Position numbers and translations under genes: made by a program. A stretch of DNA of 22,909 nt, from the NCBI GenBank assembly GCA_937897215.1, contig CALCBQ010000046.1, forward strand, positions 1-22,909. Direction: 5' to 3'. Positions 6,659-14,646 of the stretch are shown in pieces. Position 1 is the stretch's first letter, and every line of letters begins with the position of its first letter. The stretch comes from an uncultured Clostridia bacterium. GTDB taxonomy: Bacteria; Bacillota; Clostridia; Oscillospirales; Acutalibacteraceae. The notes beneath the pieces are model-generated. The model saw only the letters and a program-made list of their open reading frames with translations, was not told the origin of the DNA and did no database searches.

Positions 6659-6778
6659 ATGAAAAAATATATAATACCTGATTTTGAAGTGATAATTTAT
6701 GAAATTGAAGAAATAATCACAGACTCATCGCCGATAATCGGAGACAAAGACCCTGACGGCGATGGGTGGTGGGGCTAA
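6659..6778 (+). CDS. 39-residue acidic peptide with EF-hand-like DxDxDG and terminal GWWG
   Basis: A short frame from ATG 6659 to TAA 6776-6778, with GAAAGGG seven bases before the ATG. It begins MKKYIIPDFEVIIYEIEE, is strongly acidic, has no signal peptide or membrane helix, and ends in a Gly/Asp/Trp tail. That tail contains DKDPDG (Asp29, Asp31, Asp33, Gly34), which fits the DxDxDG calcium-loop pattern, and finishes GWWG. There is no cysteine. It starts 49 bases after the secreted-protein stop, with no terminator between, and a strong terminator follows five bases after its own stop, so the two genes form one operon. I recall many uncharacterised 35-60-residue Clostridia proteins beginning MKKY-x-x-P-x-x-E near exported proteins. 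It could be a modified peptide precursor, a partner of the secreted protein, or a signal. No modifying enzyme gene is adjacent, so function is open. Confidence 0.75.
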   Translation: MKKYIIPDFEVIIYEIEEIITDSSPIIGDKDPDGDGWWG

Positions 6779-6782
6779 AAGT

Positions 6783-6820
6783 AAAAGACTATTGGTGGAA
6801 TTACCAATAGTCTTTTGTTA
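6783..6820 (+). terminator. strong Rho-independent terminator of the secreted-protein/peptide operon
   Basis: A perfect 14-bp stem, AAAAGACTATTGGT (6783-6796) / ACCAATAGTCTTTT (6803-6816), with a six-base loop and a T-rich tail. It separates the accessory module from the polysaccharide cluster. Confidence 0.92.
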
Positions 6821-6832
6821 TTTTTGTTAAAA

Positions 6833-6852
6833 TTACAAAGTGTTACAAAGTG
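6833..6852 (+). repeat. 10-bp direct repeat upstream of the polysaccharide promoter
   Basis: TTACAAAGTG occurs twice with no gap at 6833-6842 and 6843-6852, ending ten bases before the -35 box. The position suits an activator or repressor site, but two copies of a short A/T-rich word may be chance. Confidence 0.5.
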
Positions 6853-6861
6853 TATTTTCTA

Positions 6862-6890
6862 TTGCTTTTGTATAGTGAATGTGTTAGAAT
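6862..6890 (+). promoter_or_regulatory. promoter of the polysaccharide cluster
   Basis: TTGCTT (6862-6867) and TAGAAT (6885-6890) with a 17-base spacer; start expected near 6897. It is the only convincing promoter seen before the tightly spaced genes that run to about 20 kb, so it may drive all of them. Confidence 0.65.
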
Positions 6891-6970
6891 GTATTAAATA
6901 TAGTAACATAGAGTAATTGTGGGTTATTATGACCGAAATTACTAAAAAAACAGGTAGTTGGGTGCTATTG

Positions 6971-7966
6971 ATGAATACTATTATTCCTGAAAATAACAAT
7001 ATTATCAATACAAAACCAATGGTTTCAGTCTTTTGTCTTGCATACAATCACAAAAACAGTATTGCGCAAGCTATTGAGGGTGTTGTTTCACAAAAAACAA
7101 ATTTTCCGTTTGAATTAATTATTCACGATGATGCATCAATTGATAATACTGCTGAAATCATAAAAAAGTATGAGGAAAAGTACCCTCATATTATTAAACC
7201 GATTTTCCAAACAGAAAATCAGTTTTTTAAACATAATCTTGCACAAAAATATCTTGTACCACAAATGCAAGGTAAATATGTAGCAATCTGTGAGGGAGAC
7301 GATTTCTGGACCGATGAAAACAAGTTGCAACTTCAAGTGGATTATATGGAAAACAATCCTGAATGCACAATGTGTTTTCACGCAGTTGAACAACTTGAAT
7401 CTAACGGCACAAAAACAGTTTATAGACCGCTTAAGGATTCGCAAAAAGTTCCTACAGAATTAATAATCAAGCGTGGTGGAATGTTTTGCCCTTCGGTATC
7501 TTTGATGTTTCGTGCTGATATTATGACGGAATGGCCCGAATTCCGTTTAGTTGCCGATGTGTATGACTATCCATCACAGGTGTTGGCAGCAGTTAAGGGC
7601 GAAAGTTATTATATTGATAGAATTATGGGTGTTTATCGTTTTGCTTCTGAGGGCTCATGGACAGAACAACACAAATCTGTAACAGATTTCAAGCATACAA
7701 ATAACGAAACGCAGTGGCTTGAACTTTTCAACGAATATACAAATGGTAAATATAGTTCAGAAATTGATTATCATATGGCGCATCTCTGGTTTACAGAATA
7801 CAGAAAAACTGTTGATAAAGATGTAAAGAAAAAAGCCAAGAGTTATATAAATAAGCTCGATTTCAAAAACAAAATGATTTTTACAGTTCTTGTTCTTATG
7901 TTCTCTGTGTTAGGGACAAAGGCAAATATACTGTGGAATATAATGAAAAAATATGTTCTTAAATAA
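6971..7966 (+). CDS. family 2 glycosyltransferase of the CEGDDFW type
   Basis: A 331-residue GT-A fold enzyme. The Rossmann-like start VSVFCLAYNHKNSI is followed by the nucleotide-sugar-binding HDDASIDNT and then the strongly conserved CEGDDFWTD, whose aspartates take the place of the DxD metal-binding motif. A hydrophobic segment near the C-terminus (about residues 298-312) may touch the membrane. It would transfer a sugar from a nucleotide donor onto the growing polysaccharide; donor and acceptor are unknown. I chose ATG 6971, which has GGGTG about six bases upstream like other genes here; ATG 6929 is a possible alternative adding 14 residues. It is the first gene of the cluster, 19 bases before the aminotransferase gene. 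It is clearly a paralogue of the N-terminal domain of the 822-residue fusion downstream. Confidence 0.85.
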   Translation: MNTIIPENNNIINTKPMVSVFCLAYNHKNSIAQAIEGVVSQKTNFPFELIIHDDASIDNTAEIIKKYEEKYPHIIKPIFQTENQFFKHNLAQKYLVPQMQGKYVAICEGDDFWTDENKLQLQVDYMENNPECTMCFHAVEQLESNGTKTVYRPLKDSQKVPTELIIKRGGMFCPSVSLMFRADIMTEWPEFRLVADVYDYPSQVLAAVKGESYYIDRIMGVYRFASEGSWTEQHKSVTDFKHTNNETQWLELFNEYTNGKYSSEIDYHMAHLWFTEYRKTVDKDVKKKAKSYINKLDFKNKMIFTVLVLMFSVLGTKANILWNIMKKYVLK

Positions 7967-7985
7967 ATGAAAAGACGGTGTAAAA

Positions 7986-9089
7986 ATGGCAGATAAAATT
8001 TTAGTAACCCGTTCATCAATGCCCCCAATGGATGAGTATTTTGACGAAATCCGCGACCTTTGGGAAACAAGATGGCTTACAAATTCGGGCGCAAAACATC
8101 AGGAACTTGAAAAGAAACTCTGTGATTATCTTACAGTTTCAAATACTGCACTTTGTGTAAACGGTCATATGGCTCTTGAGTGTATTCTTGAAGTTTTTGA
8201 TTTACAAGGCGAGGTTATTACAACTCCATTCACATTTGTATCAACAACAAATTCAATTATCAGAAAGGGCTTAAAGCCAGTTTTCTGTGATATTAATGAC
8301 AAAGACTTCACTATTGATGTAAACAAGATTGAAGAGCTTATCACGGATAAAACCTGCGCTATTATGCCTGTTCATGTTTATGGTAATGTGTGTGATGACG
8401 AAGCAATCCGTAAAATTGCAGAAAAATATAATCTGAAAGTAATTTACGACTCTGCCCACGCTTTTGGTGTAAGAGTAAACGGCAAAGGTGTTGCAGAATT
8501 GGGCGACGCTTCAATGTTCAGCTTCCACGCTACAAAGGTTTTCCATTCTGTCGAAGGTGGAGCAGCAATTTTTGCTGATGACGGAAATTACGCAAAGATT
8601 AATCAGTGCAAAAACTTCGGTATGAATGGGGAAACACTTGAGCATGCAGGTGGTAACTCAAAAATGAATGAATTCTGTGCCGCAATGGGACTTTGCAATC
8701 TTCGTCATATTGATGATGCAATTAAATCAAGAAAAGAAGCGGTGCTTCGTTACCGTGAAAATCTTCAAAGCGTAAAGGGAATTCAGTTGAGCGTTGTTCA
8801 GGAAAATGTTGAAAGCAACTATGCTTACTTCCCAATTGTTGTTCATCCTGAAGAATTTGGAAAAACTCGTGATGATATTATCGATGCACTTGCAAAAGAT
8901 AATATCGGCGCAAGGAAATATTTCTATCCGTTAACAAGTACAGTAGGCGACTTGAATGGCGAATATGATATAAATGACACTCCTGTTGCCGCAAAGATTT
9001 CAGAAAGAGTACTTTGCTTACCTCTTTATGAAGGACTTGGCACAGAAAATGTTGACCGTATCTGTAACATTATTAAATCATTATCATAA
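7986..9089 (+). CDS. DegT/DnrJ/EryC1/StrS-family sugar aminotransferase
   Basis: A 367-residue, full-length PLP enzyme of fold type I. Recognisable parts are the N-terminal 'LVTRSSMPP...WLTNSG' of the family, TTPFTFVSTTNSI near the cofactor, IYDSAHAFG for the PLP-binding aspartate, and SFHATKVFHSVEGG with the Schiff-base lysine at 184. These enzymes move an amino group from glutamate to a keto sugar nucleotide, often dTDP-4-keto-6-deoxyglucose. RmlA and RmlB encoded later in the same cluster would make exactly that substrate, so a 4-amino-4,6-dideoxyhexose is plausible (VioA/QdtB-like), although the regiospecificity cannot be read here. The start is ATG 7986, preceded by GACGGTGTAAAA. Confidence 0.9.
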   Translation: MADKILVTRSSMPPMDEYFDEIRDLWETRWLTNSGAKHQELEKKLCDYLTVSNTALCVNGHMALECILEVFDLQGEVITTPFTFVSTTNSIIRKGLKPVFCDINDKDFTIDVNKIEELITDKTCAIMPVHVYGNVCDDEAIRKIAEKYNLKVIYDSAHAFGVRVNGKGVAELGDASMFSFHATKVFHSVEGGAAIFADDGNYAKINQCKNFGMNGETLEHAGGNSKMNEFCAAMGLCNLRHIDDAIKSRKEAVLRYRENLQSVKGIQLSVVQENVESNYAYFPIVVHPEEFGKTRDDIIDALAKDNIGARKYFYPLTSTVGDLNGEYDINDTPVAAKISERVLCLPLYEGLGTENVDRICNIIKSLS

Positions 9090-9106
9090 TTTAGGAGGAA
9101 AAATTT

Positions 9107-9823
9107 ATGAGTAATATAGCACTTATTATCGCAGGTGGCGTTGGTGCAAGAATGAATCAGGATATCCCAAAACAGTTCATCAATGTTTACGACAAGCCGG
9201 TTATTGTATACACTTTAGAAGCATTCCAAAATCATCCTGAAATTGATGCTATTGAGGTTGTGTGTCTTGACGGTTGGCACGACATTTTAAGAGCATATGC
9301 AAGACAGTTTGGTATTGCAAAGCTTGAAAATATTGTAAGTGGCGGTAAAAACGGTCAGGATTCAATCCGTAACGGACTTTATGACATTTATGAAAGATAT
9401 AACGGCGATGATGATATTGTTCTTATTCATGATGCGATAAGACCAATGGTATCTGAAGATATTATTACAGATAACATTAAAGTTTGTCGTGAACTTGGCA
9501 ATGCAATTACAGTTGTTCCTTGTACAGCTGCAATGCTTAAAACTTATGACTCTATTTCTTCAGAGGAACAAGTGCCGAGAGACAATCTTAAGATTACACA
9601 AACACCTCAAACTTTCTTTATGAAAGACATTGTTGCAGCTCATAAAGAGGCGCTTGAAAAAGGAATTACAAACTCAGTTGCATCTTGTACAATGTATATT
9701 GAATTGGGCAGAAAACTTCATATGGCTCTCGGCTCAGAGAAAAATTTGAAGCTTACAACAACTGAAGATATTGAAATATTCAAAGCGTTGCTTAATTCGA
9801 AAAAAGACGAATGGATGCATTAA
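9107..9823 (+). CDS. IspD/TarI-family cytidylyltransferase
   Basis: A 238-residue nucleotidyltransferase of normal family length. The CTP-binding signature IIAGGVGARMNQDIPKQF lies at residues 7-24, IHDAIRPMV is the central metal and substrate loop, and ITQTPQTF is close to the C-terminal region. IspD makes CDP-methylerythritol for isoprenoids, whereas TarI makes CDP-ribitol for teichoic acid. The setting here, directly before an SDR enzyme and a CDP-glycerol-phosphotransferase fusion and inside a polysaccharide cluster, favours a CDP-alditol (ribitol or similar) role rather than isoprenoid synthesis. The usual TarJ partner, a zinc alcohol dehydrogenase, is absent. The ATG at 9107 has AGGAGG nearby. 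Function choice is inference from neighbours. Confidence 0.82.
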   Translation: MSNIALIIAGGVGARMNQDIPKQFINVYDKPVIVYTLEAFQNHPEIDAIEVVCLDGWHDILRAYARQFGIAKLENIVSGGKNGQDSIRNGLYDIYERYNGDDDIVLIHDAIRPMVSEDIITDNIKVCRELGNAITVVPCTAAMLKTYDSISSEEQVPRDNLKITQTPQTFFMKDIVAAHKEALEKGITNSVASCTMYIELGRKLHMALGSEKNLKLTTTEDIEIFKALLNSKKDEWMH

Positions 9824-9835
9824 TAGGTGTAAAAA

Positions 9836-10876
9836 ATGAATTTTTACGATAATAAAACATATCAGAGTGCAGTTCTTGATGTTGCAAAAGGTTTGTCAGT
9901 AAAAAAATGCAGTATTCTCGTAACGGGTGCAACTGGATTAATCGGGTCTTGCCTTATTGATACATTGTTATTAGCAAACCGTGAACTGAATTGCGACTAT
10001 ACAATATTTGCATTGGGCAGAAATCTTGAAAAACTCAAAAAAAGATTTTCTTATGCTTGCAATGACAATCATTTGAATTTTGTTGTTCAGGATGTATGCG
10101 CTCCGTTAGAAAATTGTGGCAAAGTGGATTATATTATTCATGCTGCAAGTAATGCGGACCCACGCTCATATGCATTGTATCCTGCAGAAACATTGTTGAC
10201 TAATATTTATGGTGCAAACAATGTTCTGAATTTTGCGAAAGAATGTGAAAATGTGAAGGTTTTATTTACATCCACATTTGAAACCTACGGCAAAATCGAA
10301 GATTGTGAAGCGTTCAAAGAAGAACAATGCGGTCTTATTGATTATAACTCTGTGCGCTCTTGTTACCCTGAAAGTAAGCGTTGTGCAGAAATATTGTTCA
10401 GATGCTACGAGCAGGAATATGGCGTAAAATATTCAATTGCTCGCCTTTGCAGTATTTACGGTCCTACAATGGACCCTAATGATAGTAAAGCTCATGCACA
10501 GTTTATAAGAAATGCACTTAATAATGAAGATATAGTGCTGAAAAGCGAAGGTAAACCACGAAGAACGTATCTTAGTGTTTTTGACACAGTAAGCGCTATG
10601 TTCAAAATCTTGTTTGAAGGTAAATCAGGTGAGGCATACAATGTAGCAAGCGATAAAAGTGTGGTATCTATCGCTGAAGTGGCTCATACTGTGGCTTCAA
10701 TCTGTAGCAGAAAAGTAATTTTTGACTTGCCGGATGAAATTGAGAGTCGAGGATTTTCGGCTCCGCAAAACAGTATTCTTGATAGTACAAAACTTAAAGA
10801 ATTGGGTTGGGAAGCACAGTATAATTTGCAACAAGGCATGGAAGTAACAATAAAAATTCTTAAAGAATTGAAATAA
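9836..10876 (+). CDS. NAD-dependent epimerase/dehydratase (extended SDR)
   Basis: A 346-residue extended short-chain dehydrogenase. The dinucleotide motif GATGLIG is at 31-37, the active-site segment includes FTSTFETYG, and the catalytic pair is Tyr177 and Lys181 (YPESK). LCSIYGP and the C-terminal substrate domain follow the usual order. Enzymes of this group epimerise, decarboxylate or reduce nucleotide sugars. The substrate is unknown; its place between the cytidylyltransferase and the phosphotransferase fusion suggests action on a CDP-linked or precursor polyol/sugar, standing in for the missing TarJ-type reductase. It starts 12 bases after the upstream stop with GGTG ahead of ATG 9836, and its TAA overlaps the next ATG (TAATG), so translation is coupled. 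Confidence 0.85.
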   Translation: MNFYDNKTYQSAVLDVAKGLSVKKCSILVTGATGLIGSCLIDTLLLANRELNCDYTIFALGRNLEKLKKRFSYACNDNHLNFVVQDVCAPLENCGKVDYIIHAASNADPRSYALYPAETLLTNIYGANNVLNFAKECENVKVLFTSTFETYGKIEDCEAFKEEQCGLIDYNSVRSCYPESKRCAEILFRCYEQEYGVKYSIARLCSIYGPTMDPNDSKAHAQFIRNALNNEDIVLKSEGKPRRTYLSVFDTVSAMFKILFEGKSGEAYNVASDKSVVSIAEVAHTVASICSRKVIFDLPDEIESRGFSAPQNSILDSTKLKELGWEAQYNLQQGMEVTIKILKELK

Positions 10877-13344
10877 TGGTGGCAAAGGGTATGAAAAAAG
10901 AGAATTTCAAATATGCAACTCTATATAATGCGGAAAGCGGTACATATTGTACCGACGGCAGTCAACAAGGTCTTGTTATGGGTCCTGAAACGCAGAAACG
11001 TTTTGATGCAAACACAGACGACTGCGCAGTTACAGTATGTTGTATTACTTATAAGCATGAAGAGTATATCAGACAAGCACTTGACGGCTTTGTTATGCAG
11101 AAAACAAATTTCAAGTTCAAGGTTTTTGTTGGCGAAGACAAAGGCCCTGACGGTACTGCAGATATAGTCCGTGAGTATGCGGAAAAGTATCCTGATATAA
11201 TTGTACCATTTATTCGTGAAGAGAATATGGGCGCACAGACAAACCTTATTGATTTGTGCAACAAGGCAAATAGTCCATATATCGCATTCTGTGAAGGCGA
11301 TGACTTCTGGATTGATGAATACAAGTTGCAGAAACAGTTTGATTATATGCAATCTCACGAAGATGTAAGAATGTGCTATACATCAACTGAAATTCTCGCT
11401 CCTGATGATTGGCATCTTAATTCATACTATAAGCGCAACAAAGAAGGTAAGATGATAATTCCTTATTGCGCTCCGGGATTCAAAGAAAAAGAGTATTACA
11501 CACTTAATGAATTCCTTATTGTATTCCCTAATCATACATCATCAGCGTTTTATCGTTGGAATTATGATTTGGACATTCCTGAATGGTATTTCAGAGGTGT
11601 TATTGGCGATATTCCAATGACAATTATGCAAATGGGACTTGGTAAAGCGGTATACCTTCCGGATGTTACATCCGTTTATCGCAGAAGTGATGTTGGTATT
11701 TTTATGAGCAACAACGACCAAGAGCATTTTGCAAATACGCGTCTTGACTATGTAAGATTTATTACCGGATTAAGAGAGCATTACAGAAAACATTATAATG
11801 GTGCTTATGATAAGCTTTTCCGTTACAGAATAACAAAAGAAATTGCTAACTATCTTTCTGTTGCAAAAGCATACAAGAATGCAGATATGATTAACGAGCT
11901 TTTCCGTCGTTATCCTGAAGAAGCATTTGAAGCATTCCATACTTTTCTTGGCTCATATAACATTTATTCATCCTTGCAAGGTAAGTTGAGCAATAAAGAT
12001 TTAAGCCATCTTTATACAACAAGACGAGGTGTATATTTCGCATTACCGGGCTTGAAGCTTTATAGCTTTTTGAGTGATATTATAATCAAATGCAAAAAGG
12101 TTAAAAAATTCCTTCTTGAATCTATTGAAAAATACAGAACATACTGGGAATACAGTAAAGTTGCAAAAGAGAAAAATCTTTGGGTATTCTCGGGCTTCAG
12201 ACACAAGGGATATATGGACAATACAATGTATTTTTATGAGTACATTGTGAAAAATCATCCTGAGATTAATGCTGTTTGGTTAACAACGGATAAGAGTGTT
12301 TATGCAAAATTGACTGAAGAAGGCAAACCTGTTCAGATGATGAATAGTCAAGAGGGTATTGACATTATGAGTCGTGCTGAAATTGCCGTAACAGACCATT
12401 TCGTTATGACGGACTTTAATCCGATTTATGGATTTAATGATAAAACAAAGGTTGTTCAGTTGTGGCATGGCGTTGGCTTTAAGTCAATGGGCGACGCGAA
12501 TGGTGTTAAGAATACAACCGAGCGTGGCGTTCAACACAGTAGCGACATCCTTATCGGCAAAGATGACAACATCTTCAAGCGTATTATTAAAAGGATTAAA
12601 TATCGTTTCTTGGCACCATTCAGAGAGAAATTCGAAAGATATTTCTTGTTTGTATGTCCTGGTCAGGAACGACTTGATATGATTGCAGATGTATGGCATA
12701 TTCCTCATGAAAATTGCTTTATGGCTGGTCATCCAAGAAATCTACCTGTTTATGAGCAAAAAAGACAAGTTGAGCCGGTAAAAATCATGTATGCGCCAAC
12801 ATATCGTTTCAATTTTGCTCGTGAAAAAGATATGGTGCAAGAATTCCTTGATGCAGCGCCCCAAATTCAAAAGTTAATGCAAGATATTAACGGTCAATTT
12901 TATTTGAGAATGCATCCTCATACTTGGAGGAACTATAGCGCACAGATTACTGCCGTTCTTAATAATTATGACAGAATTTCTCTTGATGATGTTAAGGATG
13001 TTTATACCGAAATAGGAACACTTTCAATAATGATTTCTGACTATTCAAGTATTGCTCTTGACTTTGCGTTGCTTGATAGACCTGTAATCTTCCATGGGCA
13101 GGATTATGATTGGTTTATTGAAAACGAGGCAGGCTTCAACCTCGACTTTCCGAGTGTTATTCCTGGTCCTATGACAGCAAATTGGGAAGAAACACTTCAG
13201 AAAGTAAAGGAATATGTTGAAAATCCTGAAAAGGATTCTGATTTGCGAGAAGAGAAAATCAAGTACTTCTTCACTAAAGAAGCAAATGGTCCTGACAATT
13301 CAGAGCGAATTGTTGAAGAAATTAAGAGACGACTTGGTATGTAA
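10876..13344 (+). CDS. bifunctional GT2 glycosyltransferase - TagB/TagF-type CDP-glycerol phosphotransferase
   Basis: An 822-residue two-enzyme fusion. Residues ~50-310 are a GT2 domain (VTVCCITYKHEEYI, then GEDKGPDGT and CEGDDFWID). A helical linker spans about 310-430. Residues ~435-820 form the CDP-glycerol:glycerophosphotransferase domain: WVFSGFRHKGYMDN at the start, QLWHGVGFKSMG near 527, the CDP-binding MYAPTYR near 639, RMHPH near 678 and MISDYSSIALDF near 720. These are the hallmark histidines and serines of TagB/TagF. The enzyme would add both a sugar and an alditol-phosphate to the polymer at the inner membrane face, so the repeat unit is probably a glycosyl-alditol phosphate. The start overlaps the upstream stop; ATG 10891 is possible. 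A paralogous stand-alone GT2 opens the cluster. Confidence 0.88.
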   Translation: MVAKGMKKENFKYATLYNAESGTYCTDGSQQGLVMGPETQKRFDANTDDCAVTVCCITYKHEEYIRQALDGFVMQKTNFKFKVFVGEDKGPDGTADIVREYAEKYPDIIVPFIREENMGAQTNLIDLCNKANSPYIAFCEGDDFWIDEYKLQKQFDYMQSHEDVRMCYTSTEILAPDDWHLNSYYKRNKEGKMIIPYCAPGFKEKEYYTLNEFLIVFPNHTSSAFYRWNYDLDIPEWYFRGVIGDIPMTIMQMGLGKAVYLPDVTSVYRRSDVGIFMSNNDQEHFANTRLDYVRFITGLREHYRKHYNGAYDKLFRYRITKEIANYLSVAKAYKNADMINELFRRYPEEAFEAFHTFLGSYNIYSSLQGKLSNKDLSHLYTTRRGVYFALPGLKLYSFLSDIIIKCKKVKKFLLESIEKYRTYWEYSKVAKEKNLWVFSGFRHKGYMDNTMYFYEYIVKNHPEINAVWLTTDKSVYAKLTEEGKPVQMMNSQEGIDIMSRAEIAVTDHFVMTDFNPIYGFNDKTKVVQLWHGVGFKSMGDANGVKNTTERGVQHSSDILIGKDDNIFKRIIKRIKYRFLAPFREKFERYFLFVCPGQERLDMIADVWHIPHENCFMAGHPRNLPVYEQKRQVEPVKIMYAPTYRFNFAREKDMVQEFLDAAPQIQKLMQDINGQFYLRMHPHTWRNYSAQITAVLNNYDRISLDDVKDVYTEIGTLSIMISDYSSIALDFALLDRPVIFHGQDYDWFIENEAGFNLDFPSVIPGPMTANWEETLQKVKEYVENPEKDSDLREEKIKYFFTKEANGPDNSERIVEEIKRRLGM

Positions 13345-13353
13345 GGTGATTTT

Positions 13354-14646
13354 ATGGAAAATATAAATATTTTAGTATTCCCTTGTGGTTCTGAAATAGG
13401 TCTTGAATTACACCGTTCACTTAAAGATATACGCTTTATAACATTGTTCGGTGGCTCAAGTATTGACGACCACGGAAAATTTGTTTACAAAAATTATATT
13501 GGCGATATTCCATTTATTAATGACCCTGATTTTGTAGACAAATTAAACGAAAAACTTGACGAAAATAATATTGATTTCATTTTCCCCGCGTTTGACAGTG
13601 TAATTGTTGCTCTTATTAAGAATCGTGAAAATCTTCACGCTAAAATTCTTACTTGTCCTGATGAAACTGTTGAAATTTGCAGAAGCAAGTCAAAAACTTA
13701 TGCAAAACTTGCAGGTAGCGATTTCTTGCCACTTACATATAAGTCCCCCGATGAAATCAAGCAATACCCTGTAATTATTAAACCAACTGAATCACAGGGT
13801 GCTCAGGGCTTTATGATTCTTGAAAATGAAGAGCAGTTAAAATATGAACTTTCTATCCGTACCGACGAACAGGTGGTTTGTGAGTATCTTCCGGGCGAAG
13901 AATATACTATTGACTGTTTCACAGACAGACACGGCGTGCTTCGTTATGCAGCTTGCCGTAATCGTCATAGAATTAAAAACGGTATCAGTGTAAATTCTTC
14001 TCTTATGGAGCCGGATGCTCGTGTACGTGAAATTGCAGAAGAAATCAATAGAAAAATGGATTATCGTGGAGTTTGGTTTTTCCAACTTAAACGAAATCTC
14101 AACGGCGAATATCGTTTGCTTGAATGTGCAACAAGAGTTGCAGGCACAATGTGTGTTGAGCGTGCAGCAGGTGTGAATTTACCTCTTATGACTGTTTTTG
14201 ATGCGCTTGACTATGATATTGAAATGCCTGAGGCAATTAAAGGCGTTTGTGTTGACCGTGCACTTCACAATGTTTTCAAACTTGATATTGAATATGATGA
14301 AGTTTATATGGATTTTGACGATACTGTTATTGTTCACGATAAGGTTAATCGCACAGTGTTAAGTTTCGTTTATCAGTGTGTTGAGAATAAGATTCCTGTA
14401 ACACTTCTTACTCGCCACGAAACTGACATTATTGAAGATTTGAAGGTGCGCAGAATTGCTCCTGAGTTGTTTGACAACATTGTTTGTCTTCCAAGAAGCG
14501 AAAGAAAAATTGACCATGTAAACCCATCTCCAAAAGCATTGTTTGTAGATGATTCGTTTGCAGAAAGAAAGAGTATGACAGATGCTTTCGGCATTATTTC
14601 ACTTGGTGTTGATGCCGTTGAAGCCCTTTTAGATGAAAGACAGTAA
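13354..14646 (+). CDS. ATP-grasp ligase fused to a HAD-like domain
   Basis: A 430-residue protein with two domains. Residues ~1-305 are an ATP-grasp fold: an N-terminal Rossmann-like part (INILVFPCGSEIGLEL), then KSKTYAKLAG, the ATP-binding lysine stretch YPVIIKPTESQGAQGF at ~140-156, CEYLPGEEYTID and a late LLECATRVAGTM. Residues ~310-430 are HAD-like, with motif I DFDDT (Asp320, Asp322, Thr324), a threonine-containing LLTR segment and motif IV FVDDS (Asp399-Asp400). ATP-grasp enzymes join a carboxylate to an amine or similar nucleophile; HAD domains usually hydrolyse phosphates. The substrate is unknown; an amino-acid or carboxylate decoration of the wall polymer is one idea, possibly on an amino sugar. 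Start ATG 13354 has AGGTGAT upstream; its 3' end overlaps the next gene by 14 bases. Confidence 0.8.
   Translation: MENINILVFPCGSEIGLELHRSLKDIRFITLFGGSSIDDHGKFVYKNYIGDIPFINDPDFVDKLNEKLDENNIDFIFPAFDSVIVALIKNRENLHAKILTCPDETVEICRSKSKTYAKLAGSDFLPLTYKSPDEIKQYPVIIKPTESQGAQGFMILENEEQLKYELSIRTDEQVVCEYLPGEEYTIDCFTDRHGVLRYAACRNRHRIKNGISVNSSLMEPDARVREIAEEINRKMDYRGVWFFQLKRNLNGEYRLLECATRVAGTMCVERAAGVNLPLMTVFDALDYDIEMPEAIKGVCVDRALHNVFKLDIEYDEVYMDFDDTVIVHDKVNRTVLSFVYQCVENKIPVTLLTRHETDIIEDLKVRRIAPELFDNIVCLPRSERKIDHVNPSPKALFVDDSFAERKSMTDAFGIISLGVDAVEALLDERQ

Noticed and set aside
10921..11358. 145-residue minus-strand open frame
   Set aside because: It lies wholly inside the GT2 domain of the fusion gene, has no ribosome site and its product has no recognisable features.
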